DNA of 64,000 bases from JACMQX01 sp044225675 (GTDB lineage: Bacteria > Pseudomonadota > Gammaproteobacteria > Burkholderiales > Burkholderiaceae_C), in contig JBGAIH010000004.1 in assembly GCA_044225675.1 (NCBI GenBank), positions 62,001 to 126,000 of the forward strand, in the 5' to 3' direction. Positions 36,947-48,234 of this stretch are shown here, in pieces. A program made the translations under genes and the position numbers. A model generated the notes under the pieces. That model searched no databases and had not been told where the DNA came from. It was given only the letters and a program-made list of their open reading frames with translations. The stretch's first letter is position 1. Each line of letters opens with the position of its first letter.

Positions 36947-37660
36947 TCAGGCCAGCACTTCAAGCAACCGGTCCAGCCCGCCGCTGTTGATGGCCACCAT
37001 CGCCTGCTCACGCACCTTGGGCTTGGCGTGATAGGCCACCGACAGGCCGGCCACGCCCATCATCGGCAGGTCGTTGGCGCCGTCGCCCATGGCAATCGCC
37101 TGCGATGGCTCGATGCCCAGGGCCACGCAGGTCTCCAGCAGCATCTTGCGCTTTTCGGCACCGTCGCAGATATCGCCCCAGGGCTGGTCCACGAGCTGGC
37201 CGGTGAGCACGTCGCCCTCGATGCCGAGGACGTTGGAGCGGGTGAAGTCGATGCCCAGGCGGTCGCGCACGTGGTCGGTGAAGAAGGTGAAGCCGCCGCT
37301 GACGAGCAGGACCTTCATGCCGGCCTGCTTGCAGGCGGCCACCAGTTCGGCCGCACCCGGATTCAGACGCAGCCGCTGCTCCAGCACCTCGCGCATGTGG
37401 GCGACGGTCACGCCCTTGAGCAGCGCGACGCGCCGGCGCAGGCTGTCCTTGTAGTCGGTGATCTCGCCGCGCATCGCCGCTTCGGTGATGGCGGCGACCT
37501 CGGCCTTGCGGCCGGCCGCGTCGGCAATCTCATCCACGCACTCGATGTTGATGAGCGTGGAGTCCATGTCGAAGGCGATCAGCTTGAAGCGGGACAGGGG
37601 CAGGGGCGGGGCAAAGCCCTGGATCACGAGTCCGGGCGCGAATTCTTGGGCGTGGGTCAT
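36947..37660 (-). CDS. serB: Phosphoserine phosphatase
   Basis: A 237-residue HAD hydrolase. The catalytic motif is D31-M-D33-STLIN in LIAFDMDSTL, motif II is VLLVSGGFTFFTD, and motif III is AIAMGDGANDLPMM. It performs the last step of serine synthesis. It lacks the N-terminal ACT-like extension of some homologues. ATG 37660 fits the family start; a longer frame to 37861 has no support. Its upstream neighbour, the radical SAM gene, is divergent. Confidence 0.94.
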   Translation of the reverse strand: MTHAQEFAPGLVIQGFAPPLPLSRFKLIAFDMDSTLINIECVDEIADAAGRKAEVAAITEAAMRGEITDYKDSLRRRVALLKGVTVAHMREVLEQRLRLNPGAAELVAACKQAGMKVLLVSGGFTFFTDHVRDRLGIDFTRSNVLGIEGDVLTGQLVDQPWGDICDGAEKRKMLLETCVALGIEPSQAIAMGDGANDLPMMGVAGLSVAYHAKPKVREQAMVAINSGGLDRLLEVLA

Positions 37661-37817
37661 GCAGGGATTTTCGCATTGGCGCGCAGCCCGTCCCGCAGCG
37701 GCGGACCCGGGCTGCTGGCGCCGCAGAAGCCCTTCGGCCCCTGCGGAGCCGGCAGCCCCGTAAAATCGCAACTCCCCACGCCGCCGCCGGACGCCCGGCC
37801 TGCTCCCGCCCCACACC

Positions 37818-40244
<2,427 letters not shown>

Positions 40245-40284
40245 GGTCTTCCGGTCTCTCCTGTGAGAACGTAGGTCATTGATC

Positions 40285-40335
40285 TTCAAAGGTTTTCAAG
40301 GTAATTCCCGACAACTGGAATTTCTCGTGAAAACC
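40285..40335. promoter_or_regulatory. TTCAAAGG / TTCAAGG tandem repeat and long inverted repeat in a convergent gap
   Basis: TTCAAAGG (40285-40292) and TTCAAGG (40295-40301) start 10 bases apart, like the TTTAAGG repeats at 44196-44212. GGTTTTCA (40291-40298) is also repeated inverted as TGAAAACC (40328-40335). The gap 40245-40457 between convergent genes is AT-richer than its flanks. No gene with support was found in it. Confidence 0.35.
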
Positions 40336-40457
40336 ATGAGAGGGCCTGCGGAGTCCGTGTCACCGCCGCAGGTACGGCGTCGCGTGACATCCCACTGCGG
40401 CTCGACGGGCGCAGGCGCATGGGTTGCCTCACGCAGCTGCGCCCTCCCTCGCAGCCC

Positions 40458-42566
40458 TCAGTTGATCACCTCGCCGTCGGCCGCCGGATAGCCCGTGATG
40501 TCCTTGAGCGCCGGGAAGCCGCAGACCGCGTGCGAGGCCAGGCGCCCTCCCATGACGGCGCCTTCGACGCTGCCGACGTTCAGGCCGGTGTAGATCCAGT
40601 CGCCGGCGAGCACGAGGTTGGACATGCCCGAGCCCCAGGCCTTCAGGCGCGCGGCGGTGCTGCCGGGCGGGCTGGTGACGTAGCGCTCGGTCGGGTCGAT
40701 GTTGGCGCGCCAGAACTGCTGGTCGAAGCGCTTGACGCCCAGGCCGGCGTTGGCTTCGTCATAGGCCTCAAGCAGGCTGAAGTCCAGGCCGACCGGATCG
40801 CCGGGCGGCGAGACGGCATTGGTGGTGGCCTTGGGCAGCAGCGGCCCGATGCTGGCCTGCAGGTACTGGATGCACTGGGCCTTGACGCGCGCGCTGGCGC
40901 GGCGCGGGTAGTCGGTGTCGGTCAGCGGCGGCGGCGGTTCGTAGTCGGCCATCGCGCCCGAGAAGTACCACAGCGACTTCGGCGTCTGGGCCGCGGGCCA
41001 GTTCTCCCACTGGAGCAGGTGGGTGAAGTCGACCTGCCCGTCGAGCGGATTGAGGTAGGTGGCGCCGATCACGGTGTCGGTCGGGTTCTTGAACGGGATG
41101 TTCCAGCCCAGCTCGGGCGTGGTGCGCTTGAGCCACAGCTGCATCGTCTGGGTCTGCACGGTCGTGACCTGGTGCACCATGCGTCGCCAGTCTTCCCGCG
41201 CTGGCAGGTTGAGGATTTCCTGGCACAGGTAGGGAATCGCGCCAATGGAGATCGCGAACACGAGCTGGTCGTAGTCGCGGCCGGCCTGCAGCTGCTTCGT
41301 GGCCACCGGCTGCCAGGGCGTCCAGTACGACTCGAGGTCAATGTCCTGCGTCTGCAGCTGTGCCCCTTCCACCAGCTGGTCGTACTGCGGGCCGGCCGGC
41401 CAGGCGGGCAGGCCCTTGATGTCGGTCAGCGGCTCATAGGGCACGGCCGGGTTCTTGAGCGTGGCCTGGATGCCGAAGTTGACGGCCGCCACGCTCTTTT
41501 GGTCAGCCGACAGCGCGAGCGAGCTGACCTTGTGGAAGAACTCGAACTTCACGCCGCGCTTTTTCAGCGCGAGGTACATCGGCGCGATCACCGTCTCGCC
41601 GGTACCGGCCTCGAACAGCCAGGCGAAGGCGCCCATGAAGGCGAAGCTGCGCAGCGTCCAGTGCAGATAGGCACCTGCGGCCATCAGCGCCGTGCGCGCG
41701 GTGTCGCCCTCGGGGTACTGGTAGGACAGGTTGACGGTGTTGAGCGCAAGCGGCGACGAGGCGGTGAGCATGGACGCGCCGTGCTTTTGCAGCCAGTCGC
41801 TGAAGTTCTGGTCGTCGATGGAGTCAAAGCCCTTCTCGAAGATGTTGTCGGCGATCGTGCCGCGCACCAGGGCAAGCAGGAATTCGACGACGATGTACAG
41901 CCGGCGCAACTCGTCATTGCCTTCGATCGCCGCCTCCAGCTTTCCCTTGAGCCACTGCCAGGCCTCGTCCAGCAGCGGCAGGGCGTGGCCGACGTCGGCG
42001 GCCGTGTCTTCCACCGCGACTTTCAGCGCCTTGAGGAGCAGGCGGCCGGCCGCCAGTTCGAGGGCCGCCAGCGAGAAGGCCGGCGTGTTCTGCGGCTCCA
42101 GCAGCTGGTCGACGAAGTGGATCACGGCCCCGACCCATTGCCGGATGGTCTGCAGCGACGACGGGTCGTCGGGCAACAGCTTGTTGGTCGGCGCGGTGAA
42201 GGGCCAGCGCTTCATGGCGCCGTTTTCGAACTCCCACATCAGCACGAAGCTGTTGGGGTGAAAGGCCTCCTCGAAGGTCGCCAGCGGCTCGCCGGGCTTG
42301 CGGCCGAGCGCCTCGTAGACGCGCGACATGAGGGGCAGGGCGTTGTAGTAGCAGCCGAGGAAGCCGTGGATGCCGTGCTCCTCGATGCGGTCGTTCGGGC
42401 CGCGCGCCGTGGCGCACTTGCCGCCCAGGCGCCAGCCCATCTGGTAGACAGTGACGTCGTAGTTCTTTTGCCAGTCGGGCTGGCTGGTGATCTCGAAGGC
42501 GGTGGTGAGGGCTGAAATGCCGCCGCCGAGGATGGCGATTTTCCGGGGAGTCACATGGGTGTTCAT
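40458..42566 (-). CDS. FAD-dependent amine oxidase-like oxidoreductase
   Basis: A 702-residue flavoprotein. The N-terminal dinucleotide motif is IAILGGGISALTTAFEI, followed by YQMGWRLGGKCATAR and EEHGIHGFLGCYYN. The C-terminal FAD-closing motif is LVLAGDWIYTGLNVGSVEGAVMGGRLA (shown in part), as in amine oxidases and phytoene/protoporphyrinogen-type desaturases. The 702-residue length exceeds the common 450-550, mostly from a helical insert at about 130-260. No signal peptide is seen. The substrate is unknown. Its start lies 45 bases after the upstream winged-helix/TPR regulator gene, so the two probably form one operon. Confidence 0.85.
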   Translation of the reverse strand: MNTHVTPRKIAILGGGISALTTAFEITSQPDWQKNYDVTVYQMGWRLGGKCATARGPNDRIEEHGIHGFLGCYYNALPLMSRVYEALGRKPGEPLATFEEAFHPNSFVLMWEFENGAMKRWPFTAPTNKLLPDDPSSLQTIRQWVGAVIHFVDQLLEPQNTPAFSLAALELAAGRLLLKALKVAVEDTAADVGHALPLLDEAWQWLKGKLEAAIEGNDELRRLYIVVEFLLALVRGTIADNIFEKGFDSIDDQNFSDWLQKHGASMLTASSPLALNTVNLSYQYPEGDTARTALMAAGAYLHWTLRSFAFMGAFAWLFEAGTGETVIAPMYLALKKRGVKFEFFHKVSSLALSADQKSVAAVNFGIQATLKNPAVPYEPLTDIKGLPAWPAGPQYDQLVEGAQLQTQDIDLESYWTPWQPVATKQLQAGRDYDQLVFAISIGAIPYLCQEILNLPAREDWRRMVHQVTTVQTQTMQLWLKRTTPELGWNIPFKNPTDTVIGATYLNPLDGQVDFTHLLQWENWPAAQTPKSLWYFSGAMADYEPPPPLTDTDYPRRASARVKAQCIQYLQASIGPLLPKATTNAVSPPGDPVGLDFSLLEAYDEANAGLGVKRFDQQFWRANIDPTERYVTSPPGSTAARLKAWGSGMSNLVLAGDWIYTGLNVGSVEGAVMGGRLASHAVCGFPALKDITGYPAADGEVIN

Positions 42567-42611
42567 GCTTGTTGTCGGTGAAGTGGACTCGGGTTGCGGC
42601 GGCAGGGAACT

Positions 42612-44159
42612 TCAGCCGGACCAGCCTGCCTCCCGCAGGCAGGCCACGAAGCGCTCGAGCATGCGTTCGTCCATGAAAGGGTGACCCATGCGCAGCGCGG
42701 GCATGGGGTAGGGACCAAAAGCCTGCGCCTGCTGCAGCGCGCGCAGGGCCTCGTCCTTGCGGCCGGCCGCGCTCTGGCAGGCCGCAAGCAGGTAGTAGTT
42801 GAAGAACCAGTCGGAGCGCTTGGCGGTGGCCTGCTGCGCATAGCGCGCCGCGTCCTCGTAGTTGCCATCGACGAAGCAGGCGATGGCGCGCGAGCGGATC
42901 CACAGGCTCAGGTGCGGGTCGTGCGGGCTGGAGTCGACGGCCTGCAGGATGGATTCCACCGCCTCCTGCGTGCGGCCGGCAAAGGCCAGCAGTCGGCCCA
43001 GCTCGCCGGCCGCAGCGGCGAACTGGGGGTACAGCGTCAGCGCGTACTCCATCTCGGCAATGGCCTGCGGAATATTGCCGGTGAACGACAGCGCCGTGCC
43101 GAGCGTGAAATGGGCGAAGGGGTCGGTGTCGTCCTGGCGCACGGCCCGCAGCGCGAGCCGGTTGGCTTCCATGATGTCCTCGCGCGGATTGGCCGACCAG
43201 CCGGCCCACACGCGCGACATGTGGGTGAAAGCGAGCAGCGACAGGCTCGGCGGGTCGTCCGGCTTGAGTTCGAGCGCCTGCTTCAGGTGCTGGCGGCAGG
43301 TCTCGATATGCTCGCGCGTGGTGCGCCAGAAATGCCACCGGGCCCGCATCAGCAGGTCCCAGTGCTTCATGTCGGTGGTGTCGCGCTGGCTGGTGAGGTA
43401 TTCCTCGCGCCGCAGGTAGACCGGCTCGATGGCGCTGACGATATGGGTGGAGATCTCGTTCTGGACTTCGAACAGGTCCGACAGCGGCCGGTCGAAGCGC
43501 TGGGACCACAGCGTCTCGCGGTTCTGCCCGTCGACCAGCTCGGCGCTGATCCGCACGGTGGGGCCCGACCGGCGGACCGTGCCGGTGACCAGGTAGCGCA
43601 CGCCCAGGGCCTGGCAAATGGAAGCCGTGGCGTCTCCGTCCGTGCTCGACGGCGCCTGACGGTACTTGAACGAGGAGTTGCGCGCGATGACGTACAGCCA
43701 GGGCGAGCGGATCAGCTTGGCAATGATGTCTTCGGCCAGGCCGTCCGAGAAGTACTCCTGGTCCGGATCGTTGCTGACATTGGCAAAGGGCAGCACCGCG
43801 ACCGAGCGCGACGCCATCGGACTGGCCGGCAAGGCGGCCACCGACGCAGGTTTGCCGGCCGGGTCGGCCACCTCGGCGGTGAACCGGTAGCCGCGGCCCG
43901 GGATGGTGGCGATCAGCTCCGAGCCGATCAGCTTGCGCAGGGTGGAGATGTGGACCTGGAGGTTGTTCTCCTCGACCACGAGGCCGGGCCAGACCAGTTC
44001 GAACAGCTCGGATTTGCTCACGAGCTCCCCCGCCCGGGCCACCAGGGCCGACAGAACGTCGAAAGCCCGGGCGCCCAGGGTCAGCGGCCGGCCGTTTGCC
44101 AGCAGTTGCCGCTCCACGGGGCGCAGGACGAAATTCGAGAAAACCAGCTCGTGCGACAA
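42612..44159 (-). CDS. OmpR-type winged-helix regulator with TolB-like and TPR domains
   Basis: A 515-residue protein. The N-terminal DNA-binding domain (1-95) has LTLGARAFDVLSALVARAGELVSKSEL (partial), VVEENNLQVHISTLRKLIG and TIPGRGYRF, as in CadC/ToxR-type regulators but without a membrane helix. A TolB-like segment follows (SVAVLPFANVSNDPDQEYFSDGLAEDI, partial), then several TPR helices from about 260 to 500 (LKQALELKPDDPPSLSLLAF, TLGTALSFTGNIPQAIAEM). Such cytosolic winged-helix/TPR proteins are sometimes mislabelled adenylate cyclases. It probably regulates itself, the FAD oxidoreductase behind it and the divergent gene at 44328. Confidence 0.88.
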   Translation of the reverse strand: MSHELVFSNFVLRPVERQLLANGRPLTLGARAFDVLSALVARAGELVSKSELFELVWPGLVVEENNLQVHISTLRKLIGSELIATIPGRGYRFTAEVADPAGKPASVAALPASPMASRSVAVLPFANVSNDPDQEYFSDGLAEDIIAKLIRSPWLYVIARNSSFKYRQAPSSTDGDATASICQALGVRYLVTGTVRRSGPTVRISAELVDGQNRETLWSQRFDRPLSDLFEVQNEISTHIVSAIEPVYLRREEYLTSQRDTTDMKHWDLLMRARWHFWRTTREHIETCRQHLKQALELKPDDPPSLSLLAFTHMSRVWAGWSANPREDIMEANRLALRAVRQDDTDPFAHFTLGTALSFTGNIPQAIAEMEYALTLYPQFAAAAGELGRLLAFAGRTQEAVESILQAVDSSPHDPHLSLWIRSRAIACFVDGNYEDAARYAQQATAKRSDWFFNYYLLAACQSAAGRKDEALRALQQAQAFGPYPMPALRMGHPFMDERMLERFVACLREAGWSG

Positions 44160-44195
44160 GCCTGCCCTTTGATTCCAGTGATATCCGCACGCGAG

Positions 44196-44242
44196 TTTAA
44201 GGACTTTTAAGGTCGGCCACGGTCATTTTCAAGACTTGAAGG
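44196..44242. promoter_or_regulatory. TTTAAGG tandem repeats and TTCAAGACTTGAA palindrome upstream of the winged-helix regulator
   Basis: TTTAAGG occurs at 44196-44202 and 44206-44212, starts 10 bases apart; TTGAAGG at 44236-44242 is in the same 10-base phase. The perfect palindrome TTCAAGACTTGAA covers 44228-44240. Direct repeats at about 10 bp are what tandem OmpR-type winged helices bind, so autoregulation and control of the divergent gene are likely. Confidence 0.55.
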
Positions 44243-44327
44243 CCCCCTGCGTTCGAAACTCCGTCCCATGCCCTACAGCACCAAACGCATCACATCCCGC
44301 TCACCCCGATTCAAGGAGGCTTCGGCC

Positions 44328-44942
44328 ATGCAATCCAGCATCCAAGACATGCCCCGCTCGACCTACCAGGCCTGGGGCGGCTTCCGGACCACCTCGCCCG
44401 ACGCCTACCCCGGCAGCGGCATGTGGAAGGACACCGTGCTCGTCACCAACGCCGAAGGCTGCGAGGAGTGCTTTGCCATCGGCCCGGATGGCTATGTCTG
44501 GAGCTACGAGGTCGGCGGGACCGGGGGGGCGGGCGCCGGCCGGCTCGTCAGCACGGGCGTGACGGGCGACTGTTTCGGCCTCGGGGTGATGTCCGGAGGG
44601 CTGCTGGCCGTGCTGGCGGTCAACGGCTGCGAGCTGCAGTTCACCATGGAGACCTATGACGCGACGCAGCGCTGGTCGGAGCCGGTGGAGCTGGCCTTTG
44701 CCGGCCGCGACGGCAGCTTCTCCGTGGAGCGCATCATCACCCAGACGCGGGGCGACAACCTGTTCATCGGCTTCGTCGTCCACGAGCCGGATGCGCGCGG
44801 CGAGATGCAGCACCTGCTCTGGGAGGCGGTCTGGGCCGGAGATCGGCCGGTGCTCGCCAGCGCACCGGTGGCGATCGCCTGCGGTCATGCCTTCTGGGGC
44901 AGCCAGCTCGCCTCCGGCGGCAAGCGGGTGGCGCGCGACTGA
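44328..44942 (+). CDS. Propeller-like protein of unknown function
   Basis: A 204-residue protein; AAGGAGG (44313-44319) lies eight bases before ATG 44328. It has several short repeated blade-like segments: ECFAIGPDGYVWSYEV, DCFGLGVMSGGLLAVLAV and NLFIGFVVHEPDARGEMQHLLWEAV (partial), suggesting a beta-propeller or lectin-like fold of about four blades. Three Cys cluster in GCEECF and GDCF. No signal peptide or enzyme motif is seen. It is divergent from the winged-helix/TPR regulator and shares its repeat-rich promoter region. Confidence 0.7.
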   Translation: MQSSIQDMPRSTYQAWGGFRTTSPDAYPGSGMWKDTVLVTNAEGCEECFAIGPDGYVWSYEVGGTGGAGAGRLVSTGVTGDCFGLGVMSGGLLAVLAVNGCELQFTMETYDATQRWSEPVELAFAGRDGSFSVERIITQTRGDNLFIGFVVHEPDARGEMQHLLWEAVWAGDRPVLASAPVAIACGHAFWGSQLASGGKRVARD

Positions 44943-45001
44943 TTGACGGCGCCGCTCATCCGGGGGCGGGGCCCGCAGTCCATCCGTCTCCCGTCCTGTC
45001 G

Positions 45002-45045
45002 CCCGACCGTCACCCGACCGTCACCCGACCGTCACCCGACCATCA
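45002..45045. repeat. Four tandem copies of CCCGACCGTCA (11 bp)
   Basis: Copies at 45002-45012, 45013-45023, 45024-45034 and 45035-45045; the last has one change (CCATCA). The 11-bp period is close to a helical turn, and the array ends 18 bases before the AraC-type gene. It could be a binding array or a slippage product. Confidence 0.85.
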
Positions 45046-45063
45046 CCCTATGATGGCGGCACC

Positions 45064-45996
45064 ATGCCTCAGCACCGCACCCTGCTGCACAGCGACGCGT
45101 CCTTGCTTGTCGAGCGCGTGGTTCAGCACGGTTCGGCGACCGACTGGAGTCCGTCCTACCACGCGGCTTCCGACCGGCTGGTGCTGCCGCAGTCCGGGGC
45201 CACGGAATTCCGCCTGGGCAGCCAGGCGCTGCTGGCCGACAGCCTGACGTTGCTCGCGCTGCCTGCAGGGCGGCCCTACCATATGAAGCCGTGTGGCCGC
45301 GCTCCGCGTGCCTCCGTGGTGGTCAGCGCGCGCGGTGCGCTGCCGGTGCCGGTGCCGGTGCCGCTGAACGGAGCGGGGCGAGGCGGTGCGGACTCCGGCG
45401 CGCCGACCGGGCCCGTCCGGCCTGGATCCGGGGCGCCGGGTCTGCAGGCCTGGCTGCTTCATCCGCGCGATGTGTGGCGGCTACGCCGGCTCTGGAGGCC
45501 GGCGGCCGGGCCGTGTGAGGAGGCCGGTGCGGGCAGCGCAATGCCCAACCCGCAAGGCGGCGACGCGTTGCACCTGCACCTGCACCTGCACCTGCACCTT
45601 CAGGCGCTGCGCCTGCAACGGACGGTCCGGCAGGCCCGCCCGATCGGGGACGAGCCCCGCGTCCAGGCGGCGCGCAACTTCATGGCGCAGCGGCTCCAGC
45701 AGCGCCCTGCCGACCGGTGGAGCTCGCACGACCTTGGCGATGCACTCGGCTGCTCGCCGTTCCACCTGGCGCATCTGTTCCGGCGGTACACGGGAACCAG
45801 CCTTCATGCCTATGCCCGTCAGCTTCGGGTGGTCGAGGCCATGGGCCGGATCGAAGGCGGCGAGCGGGACCTGGCCGGCCTCGCGCATGAACTCGGCTAC
45901 AGCAGCCAGAGCCACATGGGGCAGGCCTTCCAGTCGTTTCTGGGCGTGACGCCCGGGCAGTTCGGGCAGTCCTGCCGGCGCGCCGCGTCGGCCTGA
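45064..45996 (+). CDS. AraC family transcriptional regulator with His-Leu repeat linker
   Basis: A 310-residue protein. The C-terminal AraC DNA-binding domain (about 205-305) has WSSHDLGDALGCSPFHLAHLFRRYTG (partial) as first HTH and DLAGLAHELGYSSQSHMGQAFQSFLGVTPGQF (partial) as second. The N-terminal ligand region is short and atypical. Between them are Gly/Pro/Arg-rich segments with a VPVPVP run and five His-Leu pairs encoded by a perfect CACCTG microsatellite (45571-45600). The effector is unknown; targets may be itself or the EamA transporter downstream. Confidence 0.85.
   Translation: MPQHRTLLHSDASLLVERVVQHGSATDWSPSYHAASDRLVLPQSGATEFRLGSQALLADSLTLLALPAGRPYHMKPCGRAPRASVVVSARGALPVPVPVPLNGAGRGGADSGAPTGPVRPGSGAPGLQAWLLHPRDVWRLRRLWRPAAGPCEEAGAGSAMPNPQGGDALHLHLHLHLHLQALRLQRTVRQARPIGDEPRVQAARNFMAQRLQQRPADRWSSHDLGDALGCSPFHLAHLFRRYTGTSLHAYARQLRVVEAMGRIEGGERDLAGLAHELGYSSQSHMGQAFQSFLGVTPGQFGQSCRRAASA
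45571..45600 (+). repeat. Hexanucleotide microsatellite CACCTG x4 plus CACCTT inside the araC-type gene
   Basis: Five contiguous six-base units encode His-Leu pairs in the linker of the AraC-type regulator. Units are in frame, so slippage would lengthen or shorten the linker without frameshift. Confidence 0.9.
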
Positions 45997-46116
45997 AGCG
46001 CGGGCAAACGTGAAGCGCGGGCAAATGCGTTCGCAGTGGCTGCGTTCCGCGCAGGATTCTTTCCGCGCAGGATTCTGATAGCCGGCGCGGCCGCCGCTGG
46101 CGACACTGGCGCCCTC

Positions 46117-47073
46117 ATGGAACCTCGACTCGCCACCGGCCTTGCGGCCGCCTTGCTGGCCACGCTGATCGGCAGCGGCTGGCAGATCGCATCCCGTCAC
46201 GGCGTGACCACCACGCTTGGGCCCCTCGAAGTCGCCGTGCTGCGCTACGGCATTCCCGCCGTACTTCTTGCGCCGCTGTGGTGGCGTGGCGGGCTGCGCC
46301 CTGCGGGCCTGCCACCGGCCCGGCTGGCGCTGTTCGTCCTCTCCGGCGGGCTGCCGTTCGGGCTGCTGGTGTTCGCCGGACTGCAGTGGGCGCCGGCGGC
46401 TCACGTGGGCATTTTCATGTCGGGCAGCGTGCCGCTCTTTACTGCACTGCTCGGCCGATGGTCGGGCGGCAAGCCGTTGCGCGCCATGCAACTCGTGGGC
46501 CTGCTGCTCGTGACCTGCGGCCTCGCGCTGGCCGCTTGGGGGCAAGGCGGGGCGACGGCGCAGGCGCTGCGCGCCGTGCCTGCGGGCCAGGGGACGCAGG
46601 CGTGGCACGCAGCCTTCGGTGCGTGGCGCGGCGACGGGCTGTTCCTTCTGGCCGCCCTGTCCTGGGCGGTCCACACCCTGACGTTTCGCAGCAGCGGGCT
46701 CACGGCCTGGCAGGGCGCGGCACTCGTCAATGGCGGATCGGCACTTCTTTTGCTGCCCATCGTGCTGCTGATGGGCGCGCCGCGCCTGGTCACGGCGGCC
46801 TGGACGGACGTGGCGCTGCAGGCGCTCGGGCAGGGCGTCGTCGCGGGCTTGCTGGGGCTGGTTGCCTTTTTGGTGGCGGTGCGGCACCTGGGCGCGGAGC
46901 GTGCCTCGCTCTCGGCCGCCCTGGTGCCGCTCGTCACCTCGCTGGGCGCGGCCTGGCTGCTGGGCGAGCCCTTGGGAGTCCAGCAGCTGGTGGCTGCCGC
47001 CGTGGTCGCCGTCGGGGTGGCGCTGGCGGGAGGCGCCTGGCGGCCCGGTACGAAATCGCGCAATTGCGCCTAG
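46117..47073 (+). CDS. EamA/DMT family transporter
   Basis: A 318-residue inner-membrane protein with ten predicted helices in two EamA repeats: ATGLAAALLATLIGSGWQIASR (partial) with EVAVLRYGIPAVLLAPLWW in the first, and LFLLAALSWAVHTLTFR with LSAALVPLVTSLGAAWLLGEPL (partial) in the second. DMT proteins export or import small metabolites. ATG 46117 is chosen because the first helix follows directly; the earlier ATG 46036 would add a basic leader. It lies 120 bases after the AraC-type gene on the same strand. Confidence 0.88.
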   Translation: MEPRLATGLAAALLATLIGSGWQIASRHGVTTTLGPLEVAVLRYGIPAVLLAPLWWRGGLRPAGLPPARLALFVLSGGLPFGLLVFAGLQWAPAAHVGIFMSGSVPLFTALLGRWSGGKPLRAMQLVGLLLVTCGLALAAWGQGGATAQALRAVPAGQGTQAWHAAFGAWRGDGLFLLAALSWAVHTLTFRSSGLTAWQGAALVNGGSALLLLPIVLLMGAPRLVTAAWTDVALQALGQGVVAGLLGLVAFLVAVRHLGAERASLSAALVPLVTSLGAAWLLGEPLGVQQLVAAAVVAVGVALAGGAWRPGTKSRNCA

Positions 47074-47097
47074 CCGCAGGCCGCCGAATTCCCGACA

Positions 47098-48090
47098 ATG
47101 GTCGGTATGCGAGCCTCCGGATTTCCCCATGACGATGAGCTCCGGCTGGTGACCCTGCAGGGCGCGGACTGCCGGCAGGCGCCTCGTGACGAGCGTTTCG
47201 ACCGCGTCACGCGCACCCTGCGCCGCCTGCTGCGTGTGCCGATGGCGCTCATCACCGTGGTGGACGAGGGGCGCCAGCTGCTGCGCTCGACCCAGGGTCT
47301 CGACACGGTCCAGCCCCTTGGCCTGCTGGCGTTCTGCGGCCAGGCCGCGCTCAGCGGGCGGCCCGTGCTGGTGCCCGACATGCGGCTCGACGCGCTGCTG
47401 GCGGCCAGCCCGCTGGTCACCGGTCCGCACGCCGTTCGCGCGTACGTCGGCTGGCCGCTGGAAGTCTCGCCCGGCGTGATCGGCGGGGCGCTGTGCGCTC
47501 TCGATACTGCGCCGCGTGAGTTCGCCGACGAGGAACTCGCCGGCATCCGCGATCTGGCGCGCATGGCCGAGTGCGAACTGACGGCGCATGCCACGGCCAA
47601 TCTGCAGAAGTCCCTGCTCACGCGGCTGGACCTCGCGCAGCGCCGCCATGCGCTCGACCCCTACACCGGTACCTGGAGCATCCGGGGCTTTCGCGAACTG
47701 CTGGGCGTGGCCGTGCCCCAGGCCCATGCTGATGGCTCCCAGCTCGCGCTGTGCCACCTGCGCATCAACACCGTCGGGACGGCCTATGTCGGCATGGGCG
47801 AGATCGAGCGCACGAGCGTCGTGTCGGTGCTGGCCCAGCTGCTGCGCGAACGCCTGCCATCCGACGGCGCGCTCGCCCGCATCGGCCCCACGGAGTTCTG
47901 TGCCATGGTTCAGGCGCCGTCCGCGCGTGGCCTGGAGCGGCTGCTCGCGCCGCTGGTCGCATCGGAGATCGCGGGCGTGCTGCCCGACGGGCACCGGCTC
48001 GAGGCCACGGTGCAGTCGCGTGTGGTGAAGCTGGCCGCGTTCGGTGCGGGCGCGTCGGCCAGCCAGCTCTGGGCGGCGCTCACGGGCTGA
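47098..48090 (+). CDS. GAF domain protein with degenerate GGDEF domain
   Basis: A 330-residue protein. The GAF domain (about 10-160) has RVPMALITVVDEGRQLLRSTQGL (partial), FCGQAALSGRPVLVPDM and VGWPLEVSPGVIGGALCALD. A second domain (about 175-330) follows the GGDEF fold (YTGTWSIRGFRELLGVAV, YVGMGEIERTSVVSVLAQLLRERL partial), but the active site reads ARIGPTEFCAM instead of RxGGDEF. Cyclic-di-GMP synthesis is therefore unlikely. It may bind GTP or act as a signalling scaffold. No partner gene is evident. Confidence 0.8.
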   Translation: MVGMRASGFPHDDELRLVTLQGADCRQAPRDERFDRVTRTLRRLLRVPMALITVVDEGRQLLRSTQGLDTVQPLGLLAFCGQAALSGRPVLVPDMRLDALLAASPLVTGPHAVRAYVGWPLEVSPGVIGGALCALDTAPREFADEELAGIRDLARMAECELTAHATANLQKSLLTRLDLAQRRHALDPYTGTWSIRGFRELLGVAVPQAHADGSQLALCHLRINTVGTAYVGMGEIERTSVVSVLAQLLRERLPSDGALARIGPTEFCAMVQAPSARGLERLLAPLVASEIAGVLPDGHRLEATVQSRVVKLAAFGAGASASQLWAALTG

Positions 48091-48234
48091 GCGCGAGGCC
48101 TGGACGCGACACCTGCGCCTGCCCGGTCCGCGTGGCGTTCGCTCCAGCCGAGCGCTGCGACCTGAAAATGCGAAGCGTCAAATCAGGGGCGATGTGCCAG
48201 ACTACGCGCCTTCCGAGCCCCTCTTTCGCACCGC

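Noticed and set aside
42612..44159. Adenylate cyclase annotation for the winged-helix/TPR protein
   Set aside because: No cyclase catalytic domain is present; only the winged helix, TolB-like and TPR regions are seen.
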